Notes: generated by a model not told the origin, from the sequence alone. A DNA stretch of 49,830 nt from Lingula anatina (GCF_001039355.2 NW_019774936.1:457832-507661), one strand, 5' to 3'. Counted from the stretch's first letter, positions 13,553 to 24,670 are shown. Translations and numbers: made by a program.

Positions 13553-13930
13553 TTTTATTCAACCCAACTAACAACATGCAATATTCTAACTCAGTTGACT
13601 GATGTAATGTTAAACTAAGTAAACAAAACAAAACTAAACTATAACATATAATACTACTACAACTGATAAACAATGAGAACATATACAATATTTACAATAC
13701 ATTTATTCACTGAGGTTGCTGAAGTTGTTGACCCTATCCTGAAACCATAGAGTTCACTTGCCCTGTACTGAATTCACATAGATCACTGGCTCTGATTCAC
13801 TGGCTCAATGACATCACTAGCCCTGAACTGAATTCACGCAGATCACTGGCTCTGGTTCACTGGCTCAAGGATGGGCGGGGTGGGCTAACTACATGTATGC
13901 CTTAAATATGCCATTTGCCATACTATCCTA

Positions 13931-13947
13931 CCCTGCTCGCAGCGCCA
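13931..13947 (-). other. primer binding site, tRNA-Ser-like
   Basis: On the + strand CCCTGCTCGCAGCGCCA lies 2 bases left of the LTR start at 13950. On the element's strand this reads TGGCGCTGCGAGCAGGG, complementary to the 3' end of a tRNA-Ser (CCTGCTCxCAGCG plus CCA). Its position next to the LTR shows that the right-hand LTR is the 5' LTR and the element reads leftward. Confidence 0.7.
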
Positions 13948-13949
13948 AA

Positions 13950-14513
13950 TGTAACCGAGTGTTTTTATATTTTCATAGCATGGCAACAATGACAAAGATT
14001 ATTAGTTTTTCAAAAGTTTATTCAAATCAATTGTGGCATATAAAGTCATTTAACGGCCTGACGGTGGCATAATAAGGTATATAAAAAGAAGGCATATGTA
14101 AGAAGATGGCATACATAAGGCCCCTGAAAAAGTACAAAGAGTATATTTTAATAAGACCTATTTCACAAAGCTACATTCATACTGAAACTGAACCGCGAGA
14201 CAAATATCAGTATCATCAGACAACTACTAGTACTTACGCTGTCACAAAAGATAGCGCTTGTATATTCTTATATAATGTTTTCTTTTATAATGAATAACTC
14301 TGAATATGATACATTATAAGTAAATACTAACCCTGACTGACAACTTCGGACAAGGCCTAGAGCACACAACCGCACACAACACACGTGCGTCTTGGTCTCT
14401 GCACACACAGTGAATGAATACTAATACAAGGTCAAATTCACCACGTGACTTCCGGAGTTACCGGAAGTTACATAAACTGCTAAATATTCATGAGTGGCTT
14501 GTCACTTGTCACA
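13950..14513 (-). repeat. 5' LTR of Ty3 element
   Basis: This 564-bp sequence starts TGTAACCGAG and ends TTGTCACA, giving TG...CA termini, and matches the interrupted LTR at 7477-8776. It shows the empty site of the nested TIR element (single ATAAAG near 14039). The primer site adjoins its left end. Differences between the two LTRs (many substitutions and an indel) suggest an old insertion. Confidence 0.85.
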
Positions 14514-14630
14514 TAAACTTAACTGTCTTTCTAGAAGCAACACCAACTTGTGAATAGGGCGTTCTAGTATGGTGACTTGAGATAAGGGTGTGCCCTTTGT
14601 AGAGAGAGCACAGTGTTACCAACTTGAACC

Positions 14631-14974
14631 TTAAAGGGATAATAACTCTTCCTATGAGGTCTATATTTCACAATAAAAACATTGTGAATAACTCATAGAA
14701 ATATAATATATTCTGTTTTACGACAAAAACAGCAGTTATAGCTATTATTCTGATATCTGAGCTTGTCTTCAGACCACGTGATCTGCATAGATGGCTATAC
14801 TCTGTTATAATCTCTTAAAAGATTTTAACAAAAAAAAAACTTTTTAGTAAAAAACCGGGGACTAACTTTGAATGTAAAAATGGATTCATTAAGCATTGGT
14901 AAGTATAGGAAAATTGTTGTTTACTCCAGGAAAATTCATTTTTTGGCCAAAACGAAGAGTTATTATCCCTTTAA
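14631..14974. mobile_element. MITE with 20-bp perfect TIRs bounded by TTAA
   Basis: The left end TTAAAGGGATAATAACTCTT (14631-14650) is the exact reverse complement of the right end at 14955-14974. Both outer ends begin with TTAA, as expected for a TTAA target duplication (piggyBac-like), though TA is also possible. No coding capacity in 344 bp. I recall closely similar AAAGGGAxATAACTC repeats in molluscs, which is weak support for the taxon. Confidence 0.8.
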
Positions 14975-15349
14975 CTCTGTGGACTAGGGAAGCAATCTAC
15001 AAAAAAAAAAAAAAAAAAACGCTTTCTGCAAGTGCTGAGAATATCTTCCACCAAGTATAGTTTAAACAATCAACCACCACACACAATAAATCAAAGACTA
15101 TAAATCTATTGTAAATACCTCTTTCATTTAGGATTCTGAAATATGAAAATGGAAATATTAAATGAATAATAATAAAAAAATTCTTTGGCTTTCTTACTCA
15201 ATTTTTCATAGTTCTTTTAGTATCAATTGATCACTTTCTAATCTATATAGTAATTATCAGTCTTACAATAAGTTTTCAAATGAAATTACAACATTTTCAC
15301 ATTACTTATTTAAAATAATAGCACAAATTTGTGCTGCAAGTTTTATTAC

Positions 15350-15465
15350 CTTTTATCCTCTGCTTCCTCATCTGGAGTTATTATTGATGTCCTGTTGGTG
15401 TTTGTGAAGTTTACAGGCTCAAGCTCATCATCATCACTACTCTCTTCTGTTTCTTGGCAATCATT
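15350..15465 (-). CDS. possible acidic coding exon, gene unknown
   Basis: On the minus strand an acceptor TCTTTAG| precedes an open frame reading NDCQETEESSDDDELEPVNF and on to EEAEDK, ended by AAAG|GTAATA. Both splice signals are canonical. The acidic low-complexity sequence gives no family. It sits between an LTR element and a BEL/Pao gag remnant, and could belong to either a host gene or an element. Confidence 0.3.
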
Positions 15466-15559
15466 CTAAAGAGATGGACATTTATTTTCACATATCGTTA
15501 TTTAACACTCTTCTAAACAATTCTGAATCATGAAAATTTATGAAGTCTTTGGCAGAAAA

Positions 15560-16866
15560 TGTGCTAAATTCTCACTTGAGTGGAGTAAGAAGTAAGCGTG
15601 ACAACACATACAAGAAACTTGGATTTTGATTGGCTGTTCAAACATTCTTGCACTCCCTTCTCTTTAAAATCACTGCACTGGATAAATGGTGTTGACTACC
15701 ACACAACACACATGGGAAAACAACATTCTTTTCATTCGTCCTTCGAGCAACAGACTGATCACCCAATCACGGAGTGTTGGGTAGAAACAGTAGCAGTTAC
15801 AAAAGAGTGGTTTGACATGTTTGCATATACTGACTCACCACCGTACACTGGATCACTAGCATCTGCAGCAGTTTTTGTCATGAAATCTACAAATTCCTAA
15901 AATTTAGGATAACGATCATTTTTGTGTTTGATTTCTAATGCACGCTTTCTCCATCGCTCAACAATCCAACTTTTACACCTACCCAGAATCTCCAATATGA
16001 TCTTTTGATTTTCTATCTCACCTTTTAAGTTCAACTTTTCTAATGTTGTACACACAACTTGTAATTCATCAGCTGAACTCTGTAAATCTTTCACTTTCAT
16101 AATCTTTTTACCATTTTTGAGATTTTCAATCAAAGAGCTAGCCACCAAATGATCATTTCCAAAACGGACCTTCAGAATCTGTCTGGCTTTAGTATAACCC
16201 TCCAAGCCCCCAATTTTTAATTTCTTCTTTGGCAGAACCAGTTGTAAATTGTATTAATCTGTTTAATTTCATCTGAGGGTCTTTCATTTTTGAATTGATC
16301 ATTTTGTCAAAAACTGTCATAAAATAATGAAAATTTTTGGCGTCTCCTTCAAATTTATCAATTGAGCAATGTGGGGTGTTTAAAAAAGTAAACAAACTTG
16401 CTTCATTGATTAAATGTGTTTCTGATTCATTTGACTTTTGCATAAGAGAGTTTAAAAAAGTCCTACCAAGCTTGATACCCTTGATTACTTTTTCTTCCAC
16501 TTCCCCAAACCAATCTTCGCTTGCATCCATCTCTTCCTCGTCCAGATAACTGTGGTACTCATCATGAGCAGCCTCGAACGAAGAAAACATATCTTTCAAC
16601 TGGTCAACCTTGCTAGCTACCATTTGAGCGTCCTCAGCAGCAACTGCCCTCTCGATGGCACCAAGGCACTTCGTCATGGCACCTTTCTGCGCCCGTCGTA
16701 GTTTTGACAGTCTGTCAATGTCCTGCTTTTCCTCTCCTGGGTCAGTCATGGTCTGATGTGACGGTGAAACAGCGTGTACCCTCGGGGAAACAAGATTTGC
16801 ACTTGTCAAGTTCTCCGGTGTATCCCAACCTCCGGATGTCAAGTTTTCCTCTAGAGAACCCTCCAA
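15560..16866 (-). pseudogene. BEL/Pao gag (second copy) with DUF1759 and degenerate zinc knuckles
   Basis: From ATG at 16866 the first frame (225 codons) has an N-terminal helical region (RRAQKGAMTKCLGAIERAV) and the start of DUF1759 (DKFEGDAKNFHYFMTVFDKM). A -1 type break near 16200 leads to the second frame (15897-16205) with YTKARQILKVRFGNDHLV and ILEILGRCKSWIVERWRK. After a TAG the same frame continues as FVDFMTKTAADASDPVYGG and then a corrupted Cys-rich part (STPFIQCSDFKEKG) with more stops. The motif order matches BEL/Pao gag. It differs from the copy at 8800-9960 and belongs to another family. Confidence 0.8.
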
Positions 16867-17111
16867 TATAACCCAGCCTTGGGTTGTTTTAGTTTTTCAC
16901 TGTAGCGAACCACAAGTAAATGAAGAAACACCGTTGGATAAGACTGCTGTTTATTCACGCAGTGTGAACAGAACTGAACAGAATCTGAACAGAAACTGGT
17001 AAAAACTATAAAAAGAAAAGAAAAGAAAAAGAAAAAATAATAATAACAATACGGTGAAATATTGAGATAAACTAAATATACTAAATAACTTAATTCATGT
17101 GATCTTAACAA

Positions 17112-18284
17112 AAAAAAATCGATCTTTACATATAGTCCAGGAAATTGGNGACGGTATGAAGCAAATCCTTTAATGCGTTTAGGTGCTAAACGTGTGTTTA
17201 AATGCTAAACACCGTTTTACATTGTATTGGCAGGTAAATGTGAGCCTGTTATGGAAGTTTTAGTAGAAGTAGAGCTGCTTAATGTGTGTGGTGATACTAG
17301 GCACATCCTTATGAAAAGGGGCAATTATTTCACCAATTTCGAAAGATAAAAATCCTGATTTAAGACACCCTCAACATAACAGGGAAATTAGCCAACTTAG
17401 CACCGTTTCAAAAGTATTTACATCATTTCTTAATTCAAGAATCTTAGTATACGTAAAAGAAACTATTTTTGGTCAATGAACAAAAAGGGGTTAAGTCGAA
17501 AAAAAGGTCATACTGTAGTTTAACAAGTATTATTAGAAATAGAAAAAATAAGGGTCTTCATACACACTGTTGATACATATATCTACGCTGAAAAAAAAAC
17601 AGTGTTTAGCATTTAGCAAGGACGAATAAGTCCAGCTGTGAATAGAAGGGAGAATCTGTATTCCAGTTCCTACTTAAAAATGAATAGAAGCAATCGCTTA
17701 GTAAATGTCTTGCATTAAATTTAATTTATTTTCAAACATAATTATTCCTAATTACTTCGGGCAATTTAAACATGAACAGGCAGTTTTTTGCCAAAAGAAA
17801 AATGATAAATAGTAGAAAAATTTCAAATTGACACAGTAAACACATGTTTATGACTGCATCTTGCATACTACATTTTTTGCCAATGTTTGATTTGTCCGTA
17901 TGAAATATGCATATCGTTACAACTAGGTATATATTTGGTTCTTCTTTTAAGAAGAAATATGTGTTAGTGTTTCTCTACGCCGTTTATTTTTAAACGTTAA
18001 CACAATTAGAACGGCCCACTCCATGTGTCATTTACGTACCATGTGTCATTTACGTAGTCAGCCTCTCCTATTCATTCATTTACCCCCTGTATAGTAGCAC
18101 AAGTATTCAAATTTTAATTGCTTCGTGAAGCCAAACAAAGCGTGTCCTTTTTATCGCTCTCAACAGCCATAACAGATATGCACATGTACCGGTGGACTGC
18201 ATATTTTTCAAAGGATTGCATGTTGCATGTGCCCTTTCATGTTATTGTCACATTTACATGTAACGTACATTGTACATGTACTTT
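17112..18284. other. intergenic, nothing recognised; single ambiguous base at 17149
   Basis: AT-rich DNA with an isolated n at 17149 and a short direct repeat (ATGTGTCATTTACGTA) at about 18023-18056. No exon-like stretch was identified on either strand. Confidence 0.5.
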
Positions 18285-19170
18285 CCCAGCGGGCAAATCA
18301 TGTTGTTTCAGCGTTAAAACAATGTTGAACTGTAATGTTGATACGACGTTGGCTAAACATTGGATTTAAAAGTTGGATCAACGTCAAATAACAACGTTGT
18401 ATCAACGTCAGATAACAACATTGTATCAACCCCAGTTGTTAGACAACATTCCTGCATGAAAAGACATTAAAATGACCTGGAATGTTTTTATTTTTGGTAC
18501 AAAACACAGGTACACAATTATAACGTACATTGTAAAAACATCTAAGGGCCTGCTTTGTCTCATTTTTTCAACGCACATTTTTACACTGACGCGTTTGATG
18601 GCTACATATATGTAGGGTGTAAATGTATGGCCTTTAAGTTAGGATTTCCAAGGTTAAGTCATATATATAACAAAGTCACGATCACCTCAACCTGTCTATC
18701 TATAACAGGGTACCGAAAACTGTCAACATTATTAACTTCACTCCATCACATTTACAGCGACTTATTCATCTTAGTATCGGCTGACCTTGCAAGGAAGTTT
18801 ATTGGAATTCTGAATAACAAGTTAAGAAAATTCACTAGTTCACTTAAGACACAAAAAAACTGCCTCTTTTACTTTAAAGCACCTTTTTTAATATTTTAAT
18901 AAAGTCCGTTACAGTATTGATAAACATAGTATCACGTTTTCAATAATTAATATTTTAAATTACAATCCATGTCTTGCATCACGACGACCAAACAACAACG
19001 TTGAGTCAATGACCAAAATACAACGTTGTTCTCAAGTCAACGTCACATTATGACAGCGTTTTGAGGTGGCTGGATCAACATTGATTTGACGTTGAATTTA
19101 GTTAGATCAACGGCGATTCAACGTCCCAACTTGTTTTCAACGTTAATCCAATGTCACTATGCCTGCTGGG
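18285..19170. mobile_element. 886-bp nonautonomous DNA transposon with internal iterons
   Basis: Ends are CCCAGCGGGCA and TGCCTGCTGGG (10 of 11 complementary), flanked by TTT on both sides, a possible 3-bp target duplication. Just inside the ends are clusters of short repeats: at about 18370-18430 a 25-bp period unit of the form ATCAACGTCAxATAACAACxTTGT, and at 18985-19150 many CAACGTT/AACGTTG words. Such subterminal iterons are expected transposase-binding sites. The frame at 18555-18899 has no family signal. Confidence 0.75.
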
Positions 19171-20960
19171 TTTATGGTCACAGGGTCCGTTGGTCTGTTA
19201 CAAAGTTACTGTGCCCTTTAATTCTGCGTACTTTTTCGGAGTTCCCTGGTATCAGAGGGTACTAGTACACCTAACATATTTTACAATTATCTGGATATAT
19301 TTACAAAAATTTAGGGACACGTTACACAAACGGTGAGGATACATTACAAAATTCTTTTTACTCTTCTTACAATATATGTACTTGGGGTATGCTATATAAC
19401 ATAATACACTGTTAAAACAATTGATAAGTTATACACTGTATGAGTTAACTTTAACGTGTCAGTGGTGCAGTAGTTTGCACTTATCATAAATATCATTTAG
19501 TGTAAAGGCCAAAACCCATATAACCCATGTTTTCTTTTTCTTACTACCGGTACCTGTTTTGGATAAAAGGCTAAAATTTAGATTGTGCTATAGAACTGAC
19601 CTTCACAAATACAATCAGCTTGGCCGAAATCTGGCGTTTCGTTCACTATGACCAATAACGTCAGCAAAACAACTTTAATTTGCTTCATAGTACCCCTTTT
19701 CTTCACCATGTCAGTTGGTATAATGGTTTTCAACTAAACATAAGCCCTCGAATGGAGGTGTAAGTATGGGGCGTATCAAAATTTACGGACTTGTTCAATG
19801 ACGTTCTGGTAATCGCACTTAATTTGATATTTGTAGACTTCTTTCGTACACTACCTCCCATCGAATGGGGGGGGGGGTGAAAATAATATTAAGTGTCATC
19901 AGCATATAAGGATTATTATCCGATCCTCTTAGATAATGCTGTCGCAATTTTAAAAAATACATCGGGTTGAATTTGCTTACTTGAGTTGACGTAACACATT
20001 TTGGGCAAAAAAAATTACTTGATTTGGGTATATCTCCCTTAACAGCTACATGTACAAGTAGAGGAATGAATCACTGTTGTTTTATTACCTATTTAAGTAC
20101 GTATAGGAACTATCCTGAATGAACTCTTAAGTTGGTTCAACAAAATCCAAATGGAGCTAGACAAACTTAGAGATATTCCAACCCTTTATTATCATTCAGA
20201 TACCAAAAATGAGATTTTCCTGCATCTAATTATTCAATAACTCATTTATCTTTGTGCTGATTTAAAACAATGAAAAAATATATAAAATCGTTAATGATTT
20301 TTCGCTGCAATTTAAAGGCAACATTTCTATTTTAAAGTAAGATAGCAATCGGTACGGGGCGTAAATTCGTTCCTAAATAAGATTTTATCATGAAAATGAG
20401 TTGACCGGGAGTGTATATGCTACAATTCCATGACGTCATTTTGGTTTAACTGTTATGGAGTTATGAGCTCCTAACTACAGAATTTCTTTAAACAAAGACA
20501 TTATTTTTTGCTTTTTCAACGAAAAAATCTGAACTAAGAAAACCCACTGGCAGGGTTTGGAGTAGTAAATGGTGTCAGTAAATCGACATTGAGGCGGTGA
20601 CCGTGGGTGCTCAGGTAAAAGAGAAATTTGAGAAACCGATTTTTTTAGTTTTTACCCCAAAATCGCAATTATGACCTCGCCGGTAAGATGACATATGTGT
20701 AAATGTAAATTAATTAAATCACTGAACACTGAAGATTTATTTATTACCCCAAAGTAAATAAGGAGATTTGGTCGAATGGTGACAGTATCTTTAAAAAATT
20801 TAAGTAAAGATATTGAAATCATGTCGAATGTTTTTAATAAATCGGTTAGGTGAAAGTGAAGGATCATTGACAGAAAATTATTTACTTAAAGCAAGATCCT
20901 AATATGTGTCATTTACTTATTTGTTTCTTTTCTACCATAGTTGCATAATTTTGCACCACC
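19171..20960. other. intergenic, nothing recognised
   Basis: AT-rich sequence with a poly-G run near 19867. I found no exon with both splice signals and protein-like composition, no RNA gene and no clear repeat. Confidence 0.45.
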
Positions 20961-20969
20961 CTGTGAAAA

Positions 20970-20980
20970 GTTTATATAAA
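20970..20980 (+). promoter_or_regulatory. candidate TATA box
   Basis: TTTATATAAA lies about 325 bp upstream of the signal-peptide exon at 21301, a distance that would need a long or spliced leader. TATA-like words are frequent in AT-rich DNA, so support is weak. Confidence 0.25.
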
Positions 20981-21300
20981 CCCCATGAACGTCGCTTGCA
21001 TAAAGTCGTTTGGGGTCATTCTGGATTGATGACAGCATAAACAAAGTGAACACTTTATCGCAATTAATGTTATTTCAGTAACCCAAATCAGTGCAAGTTG
21101 ATTTTCTTATCAACGCCAGTTGCTATGGTAGAGGGTAAACAGAGAAACATAGATACGATACGTTCCTCTAGGGCTTTCATTGGACGCCATAGACCGCATT
21201 ACACATCCATACAATTATGGGCCAGACAAAATAGTCCATCGCGTCCGTGTTTAACAGTTTAGAGTTCATCATTGATATATTCCTAAGATGTGACGAGGCA

Positions 21301-21441
21301 ATGGCATCTGTGGTATTGCTCGTGGCATGTCTCGCTGTTGTCCAATCATTCATCTTGTTCGAGGAAAATCACGACTACCACTACACTTACTCGTCCAAGG
21401 CAGAAGTGTTTGGGTTGCATAATGTGACAACGATTGTACAG
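21301..21441 (+). CDS. signal-peptide first exon, possibly of a vitellogenin/apolipophorin-type protein
   Basis: ATG at 21301 opens a frame with a typical signal peptide (MASVVLLVACLAVVQS), then DYHYTYSSKAEVFGL and an N-glycosylation site NVT. It stops at a strong donor, ACAG|GTAACA. Alternating aromatic Y-x-Y-x-Y after a signal peptide and short spacer is how large lipid transfer proteins (vitellogenin, apolipophorin, MTP) begin their LPD_N domain, so that is my tentative family. No following exon was found before the assembly gap at 21991, so the gene may continue in the gap or be broken. An in-frame upstream ATG at 21247 is less likely because it would bury the signal peptide. Confidence 0.45.
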
Positions 21442-21672
21442 GTAACACTTAAAGGTTATTAAAGAAGAGATTATAGTAGAAAAAAAAAACAACCCGAATT
21501 TAAATACGCTTTTCTCTAGGCAAAGAACATGTACAATATACCGTATAGCTAAAAAAAAACAAGACTATTGGTACGCGTATGATCGGTAACTGATTTAATT
21601 CTCGTAAAATTACCATCCGCCCCCTTCCTTATGAATAGGTATTACTTTATTAATACAATGCAACCGTCGTGT

Positions 21673-21828
21673 AGCCGCATGTTAGAAGACAATGTTTGAA
21701 TACGCACAGCAGTAGGAGGCCGCTACCCCTTCCCAGCAAGGAGTCAACTAAGCCGCAGGTTAGAAGACAATGCGTGATTACTCACAGCAGTAGGAGGCCG
21801 CTACCGCTCCCCAGCAAGGAGTCAACAC
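21673..21828. repeat. 78-bp tandem duplication
   Basis: Two adjacent copies start at 21673 and 21751 (AGCCGCAxGTTAGAAGACAA), with few differences and a GC content higher than the surroundings. Confidence 0.85.
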
Positions 21829-21844
21829 AGCAGCGCGTAACCCG

Positions 21845-21990
21845 GGCTTAATTAGGGGCCTTAGCTGTCCACTTATGATCGGTATTGTTCGTCTTGATTG
21901 CAGCACACTTCCTACTCACTATTGGTTCGACCGCCTCTTCTTTAAATGCTCTCTCAAAACTTTCCTCAGTCAGCCGAAATGGAAACACGT
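21845..21990 (-). CDS. partial coding-like frame ending beside the assembly gap
   Basis: On the minus strand a frame emerges from the gap and reads FPFRLTEESFERAFKEEAV, then IKTNNTDHKWTAKAPN and a stop. The composition is protein-like, as for a C terminus, but the family is unknown and the upstream part is hidden by Ns. Confidence 0.3.
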
Positions 21991-22379
21991 NNNNNNNNNN
22001 NNNNNNNNNNNNNNNNNNNNNNNNNNNNNNNNNNNNNNNNNNNNNNNNNNNNNNNNNNNNNNNNNNNNNNNNNNNNNNNNNNNNNNNNNNNNNNNNNNNN
22101 NNNNNNNNNNNNNNNNNNNNNNNNNNNNNNNNNNNNNNNNNNNNNNNNNNNNNNNNNNNNNNNNNNNNNNNNNNNNNNNNNNNNNNNNNNNNNNNNNNNN
22201 NNNNNNNNNNNNNNNNNNNNNNNNNNNNNNNNNNNNNNNNNNNNNNNNNNNNNNNNNNNNNNNNNNNNNNNNNNNNNNNNNNNNNNNNNNNNNNNNNNNN
22301 NNNNNNNNNNNNNNNNNNNNNNNNNNNNNNNNNNNNNNNNNNNNNNNNNNNNNNNNNNNNNNNNNNNNNNNNNNNNNNN
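21991..22379. other. assembly gap (389 Ns)
   Basis: A run of n. Open frames spanning it are artefacts. It separates the signal-peptide exon from the third BEL/Pao gag remnant. Confidence 0.99.
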
Positions 22380-22504
22380 CGTTTCCAGCTGATAGGCCAA
22401 TACAACTATACCAGACCCATTGCACGAGAAAAGACCGTTTATATTTAATGAATTAAAAACATTTGAGGACCGCGATTTTCTATTGATATACTAGCAATGG
22501 TATC

Positions 22505-23420
22505 CCTGTATTAATGCTGTAGCAATTTTAAAATCCTGACCATACCTTTTCTTCAAAAGTTTGCGAGCCTCTAGGTAACCATCTTCAGAATTCATGGCAC
22601 TACAACTCTTCATCAACTCCTGCACTTCACCTCTTGTATATTGAACCAAGTAGTATAATCTGGTATTTGCATTTTGGGTTTTTGTTTCAATAAGGTTCTC
22701 AAAGGCTCGAATGAATTCACTATACTTTAATGGATTTCCATAAAAAAAATTGGCATTTCCATAATTGTAAGTGTAAGGGCCGTCAACACCTGAGTAATAT
22801 GCTCATCAGAGGGCACATTTCCTCAGCAGTAGTAGGTAATGTAACTGAGGTAGTTGCTGTGAATGCATGAGTAGCTGGGGCAGCTGTAACAGTAGAGGCA
22901 AGAGGAACAGCAGGAAAAAGGGGAGTACTCGTAACAGGTGTATCAATTAAAAGGGGCACTGGTATGGGAGTAACTGGGCTGGCTCCCACCCTGGCAGCTG
23001 AGTTTTCTGAAATTGGAGTACTCATACTGAAATGCAAAGCATATATATATACAATTAAAATTAATAAATAAATAAATAAAAAACAAGAGACATGTAATAA
23101 CCCCGACTTCGAGTTTCACGGGCATACCCAGAAGGTATGCCTGATCGGCAGGAGGTTTATTTGAAAATAGTTTTTTAGTTGTTATCTGCTATCATTCTTT
23201 CTCCATTGCTAAAATCAGTAGGGTCCCTTTTCAGGACACCACTAAGATCTGTGAAAATTTCTTGATATTTGCTCCATAAGGTACAGATACTGTCCTTAAT
23301 AATTTGAATCTCCTCAATCTCCTTTAAGTCACAACAGTTAAAGTTCATAAGTTCAGTATCTATGTGGGCACTTAACTTGTCTAACTTGGTTGTAAATGGA
23401 CTAATCTTTCTATTTAAGTT
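22505..23420 (-). pseudogene. BEL/Pao gag (third copy)
   Basis: Reading leftward: an N-terminal helical part at about 23415-23180 (TTKLDKLSAHIDTELMNFNC, then a stop), a Pro/Thr/Val-rich linker at 23037-22783, then the DUF1759 core. The core passes from TIMEMPIFF to [19 protein letters not shown] with a frameshift at the T run at 22741-22748, then [16 protein letters not shown] and [19 protein letters not shown]. It is interrupted in at least three places. It is clearly different in sequence from the other two gags, so a separate BEL/Pao lineage. Confidence 0.75.
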
Positions 23421-23512
23421 TCAAAGTCAAGAACAACAAGAGATCTCCTCGGTAAGACCCTTTATTCATTCGGTAGTCCAGCTTTTATATATTCTGTACA
23501 AGGAAATATTTT

Positions 23513-23615
23513 GAATCTTAATTGTAACTTTCTCTTAACATGTATTGTTGTCAAACATTAGTATTCCGAATCTTAATTGTAACTTTCTCTTAACATGTAT
23601 TGTTGTCAAACATTA
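23513..23615. repeat. tandem duplication, 48-bp unit, period 55
   Basis: Two identical 48-bp units (GAATCTTAATTGTAACTTTC...) at 23513-23560 and 23568-23615, separated by 7 bases. They may lie in the LTR or leader of the adjacent BEL/Pao element. Confidence 0.85.
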
Positions 23616-23667
23616 ATTATGCATAAGGTCACATGTATAGGACTACGTAATAAGGTGCATGATAGGG

Positions 23668-24198
23668 CTTCCCCGGCGAGTTAGGTTTTGTGCCTCGAAA
23701 CTATTATGTTAACTTTAAAAAAAATTGTGGTCAATAATCTCCGTTAAAATAGAGTCCATTCCTACTGAACACAATTCAATGCACTACACTCCAATGTGAT
23801 TTATGACAAATACAATTAAGTACAACAAGATATTATATGATACAATTACAATGCAGTAATTATCATTCAACACATTACACTACGATACAATACACTATGA
23901 AAGACTATCAGATGATAGCTATTATCATAATATGTGACTTATTTATATCTAGATCAATACAAAGGAGGATCCCGAGACTGCTGGATTACAAAAAATTAAA
24001 TATATATCTGGTACACACAATACACGTGGATCGAACGGTTAGAATCATATTTTGTGGATAGGTATGTAATGAATGTAGCCATGGTGTAGGGCTACCAAAT
24101 GGGTATCAAACGGTTTTTGGGTGATGTTTTTTAAGCTCCACTGAGGGATCCTCCTTTGTATTGATCTAGATATAAATAAACCTAACTCGCCGGGGAAG
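23668..24198. repeat. long inverted repeat with one arm split
   Basis: A 35-bp perfect inverted match pairs 23939-23973 with 24145-24179, and a 21-bp perfect match pairs 23668-23688 with 24178-24198. The right side is contiguous; the left side carries the same sequence split by about 250 bases. The repeat was probably one unit, copied in inverse orientation and then interrupted. The frames here with the shared peptide LFISRSIQRRIP are by-products of the repeat. Confidence 0.85.
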
Positions 24199-24301
24199 GA
24201 ATCAAAGTCGGGGGGCAACACAGGATCTGGAAAGGTTTCTAGCACGTCAACTCAGGGTTTGGAATTTTCCTCGAGTACACAAATCGTAGCAATAGGCCTT
24301 C

Positions 24302-24665
24302 TCAACTCATGTTTAGAGGTCTTAACAACCATTCTTTCCATCTGTCTAGTATATCTGCTGGTAATGGTTCATCCCATGGATGTTTCTTCATCCATAATTC
24401 TTGTTGCATCATCTTGGCTAGGGTAATGAATGGAGATATGTAACCACAAGGGTCAAATATGGAAGCCATTGTGCTAACCATTCCCCTCTTGGTCAATATT
24501 GGATCTTTCAGCTTGCATTGAAATGTGAAGGTGTCGAGCTTAAGCTTCCAGTTAATGCCTAGAGTGGATTGCTGAGGGGCTGTTTCTGCTCTGTCTAAGT
24601 CTAGGCTCTGGATTGCCGTCTCAGTGCTGTCCATTGCAGCCAATACATCTGATTTGTTGGAGAGC
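24302..24665 (-). pseudogene. BEL/Pao RT C-terminus to Peptidase_A17-type region
   Basis: The frame starts with RWLSNKSDVLAAMDST and continues with TLGINWKLKLDTFTFQ, LTKRGMVSTMASIFDPCGYI and SPFITLAKMMQQELW, then WDEPLPADILDRWKEWL. These are hallmarks of the BEL/Pao pol segment annotated as Peptidase_A17, just after the RT. It ends at a stop near 24302. On the minus strand it is the continuation of the RT at 25757-26120, interrupted by the Ty3 insertion in between. Confidence 0.8.
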
Positions 24666-24670
24666 CAGCG

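Noticed and set aside
18370-18430. CRISPR-like short repeats
   Set aside because: The 25-bp units are contiguous without unique spacers, sit inside a TIR element, and the genome is eukaryotic.
18555-18899. 114-aa + strand ORF inside the TIR element
   Set aside because: No transposase motif; flanked by the element's noncoding iterons.
21848-22456. Six overlapping ORFs of 144-193 aa
   Set aside because: Almost all of each is translated Ns from the assembly gap.
22783-23037. Mucin-like Thr/Pro/Val-rich secreted peptide
   Set aside because: No signal peptide; it is the linker between the N-terminal and DUF1759 parts of a BEL/Pao gag.
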